From the NCBI GenBank assembly GCA_035298385.1, contig DATGYC010000103.1:1-13910 (forward strand): a stretch of DNA of 13,910 nucleotides. Direction: 5' to 3'. The notes under the pieces were generated by a model that ran no database searches, was not told the origin of the DNA, and saw only the letters and a program-made list of their open reading frames with translations. The stretch comes from DATGYC01 sp035298385 (GTDB taxonomy: Bacteria; Bacillota; Sulfobacillia; Symbiobacteriales; Symbiobacteriaceae). Both the position numbers and the translations under genes were made by a program. Positions 13,616 to 13,910 of this stretch are shown here, in pieces. How positions within the stretch are numbered: position 1 is the first letter of the stretch; each line of letters opens with the position of its first letter.

Positions 13616-13689
13616 TGGTTGGGGAACCTGGATTCGAACCAAGACTAGCTGAGTCAGAGTCAGCCGGGCTACCGTTACCCCATTCCCCA
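13616..13689 (-). tRNA. tRNA-Gln (anticodon CTG)
   Basis: A 74-base cloverleaf starting TGGGGAATGGGGTAACGG, typical of tRNA-Gln, with encoded CCA. The anticodon arm GCTGA-CTCTGAC-TCAGC gives CTG, which reads CAG. It is the first tRNA after the 5S gene. Confidence 0.97.
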
Positions 13690-13719
13690 GTTTGAAAGGA
13701 GTGCCTCTCGACATTCCTT

Positions 13720-13748
13720 ATTGTACGATCTCCGGTACGGTATGACCA
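13720..13748 (-). promoter_or_regulatory. Weak candidate promoter for the tRNA cluster
   Basis: On the minus strand TGGTCA (4 of 6 to -35) and TACAAT (5 of 6 to -10) are spaced 17 bases, 31 bases before tRNA-Gln. The tRNAs may simply be read through from the rRNA operon, so this is tentative. Confidence 0.3.
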
Positions 13749-13754
13749 GAGATC
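13727..13754 (-). other. Hairpin in the 5S/tRNA-Gln spacer
   Basis: A 9-bp stem on the minus strand (GATCTCTGG with CCGGAGATC, one T-G pair) with a 10-base loop lies 17 bases after the 5S gene. No T-run follows, so it more likely marks rRNA/tRNA processing than termination. Confidence 0.4.
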
Positions 13755-13770
13755 AAAAGTTGGTAAGAGA

Positions 13771-13886
13771 TTTGGGCGGCGATCTACTCTCCCAGGCTCT
13801 TTGTGCCCAGTACCATCGACCCTGGAGGACTTAACGGCCGTGTTCGGAATGGGAACGGGTGATCCCCTCCGGCATAGCCACCCAAA
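13771..13886 (-). rRNA. rrf: 5S ribosomal RNA
   Basis: About 116 bases. The terminal helix I is formed by 13877-13886 with 13771-13780 (TTTGGGTGGC with GCCGCCCAAA). The conserved internal segments CCCGTTCCCATTCCGAACACGG and GGTACTGGGC are present in the expected order. End positions are set by helix I and may be off by one or two bases. The 24 bases beyond it to the window edge would be the 23S-5S spacer; the large rRNA genes should lie outside to the right. Confidence 0.95.
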
Positions 13887-13910
13887 ACTGAGTAAGGCTC
13901 CTCACCCGAA

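Overview
The window is high-GC bacterial chromosome with every supported gene on the minus strand, so genes are read from right to left. A monoderm, Bacillota-like host is my inference. Both substrate-binding proteins are lipoproteins with a clear lipobox. Strong GGAGG-type ribosome binding sites precede ATG, GTG and TTG starts. All eight tRNA genes encode their CCA end. No species can be named from this sequence.

Right end (about 12.7-13.9 kb): a 5S rRNA gene, probably the tail of an rRNA operon, is followed by eight tRNA genes: Gln(CTG), Glu(CTC), Leu(GAG), Leu(CAG), Trp(CCA), His(GTG), Pro(GGG) and Pro(CGG). Three stem-loops lie in the spacers, and two successive terminators close the cluster.

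Middle (2.1-12.6 kb): a TetR-family regulator is followed by a complete branched-chain-amino-acid-type (HAAT) ABC importer, in the order binding protein, LivG, LivF, LivH, LivM. An alpha/beta hydrolase follows with no gap. After a 168-bp intergenic region with five evenly phased TTGAC motifs come four tightly coupled enzyme genes: a KAS III-like thiolase-fold enzyme, a second alpha/beta hydrolase, a short-chain dehydrogenase/reductase and an AMP-forming acyl-CoA synthetase. A strong hairpin ends this block. Most junctions overlap by 1-8 bases or are separated by 0-16 bases. The simplest reading is uptake of a carboxylic acid or a precursor of one, CoA activation by the synthetase, and conversion by the KAS III-like enzyme, reductase and hydrolases under TetR control. 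The substrate cannot be read from the sequence.

Left end (1-2.1 kb): a separate unit with its own near-consensus promoter encodes a NitT/TauT-type (SsuABC-like) importer: lipoprotein, permease and an ATPase cut by the window edge.

The most unusual features are the KAS III-like enzyme, whose active site appears to be Cys-His-His instead of Cys-His-Asn; a 16-bp perfect inverted repeat that forms the end of that gene and runs into the next gene's ribosome binding site; and the phased TTGAC array.
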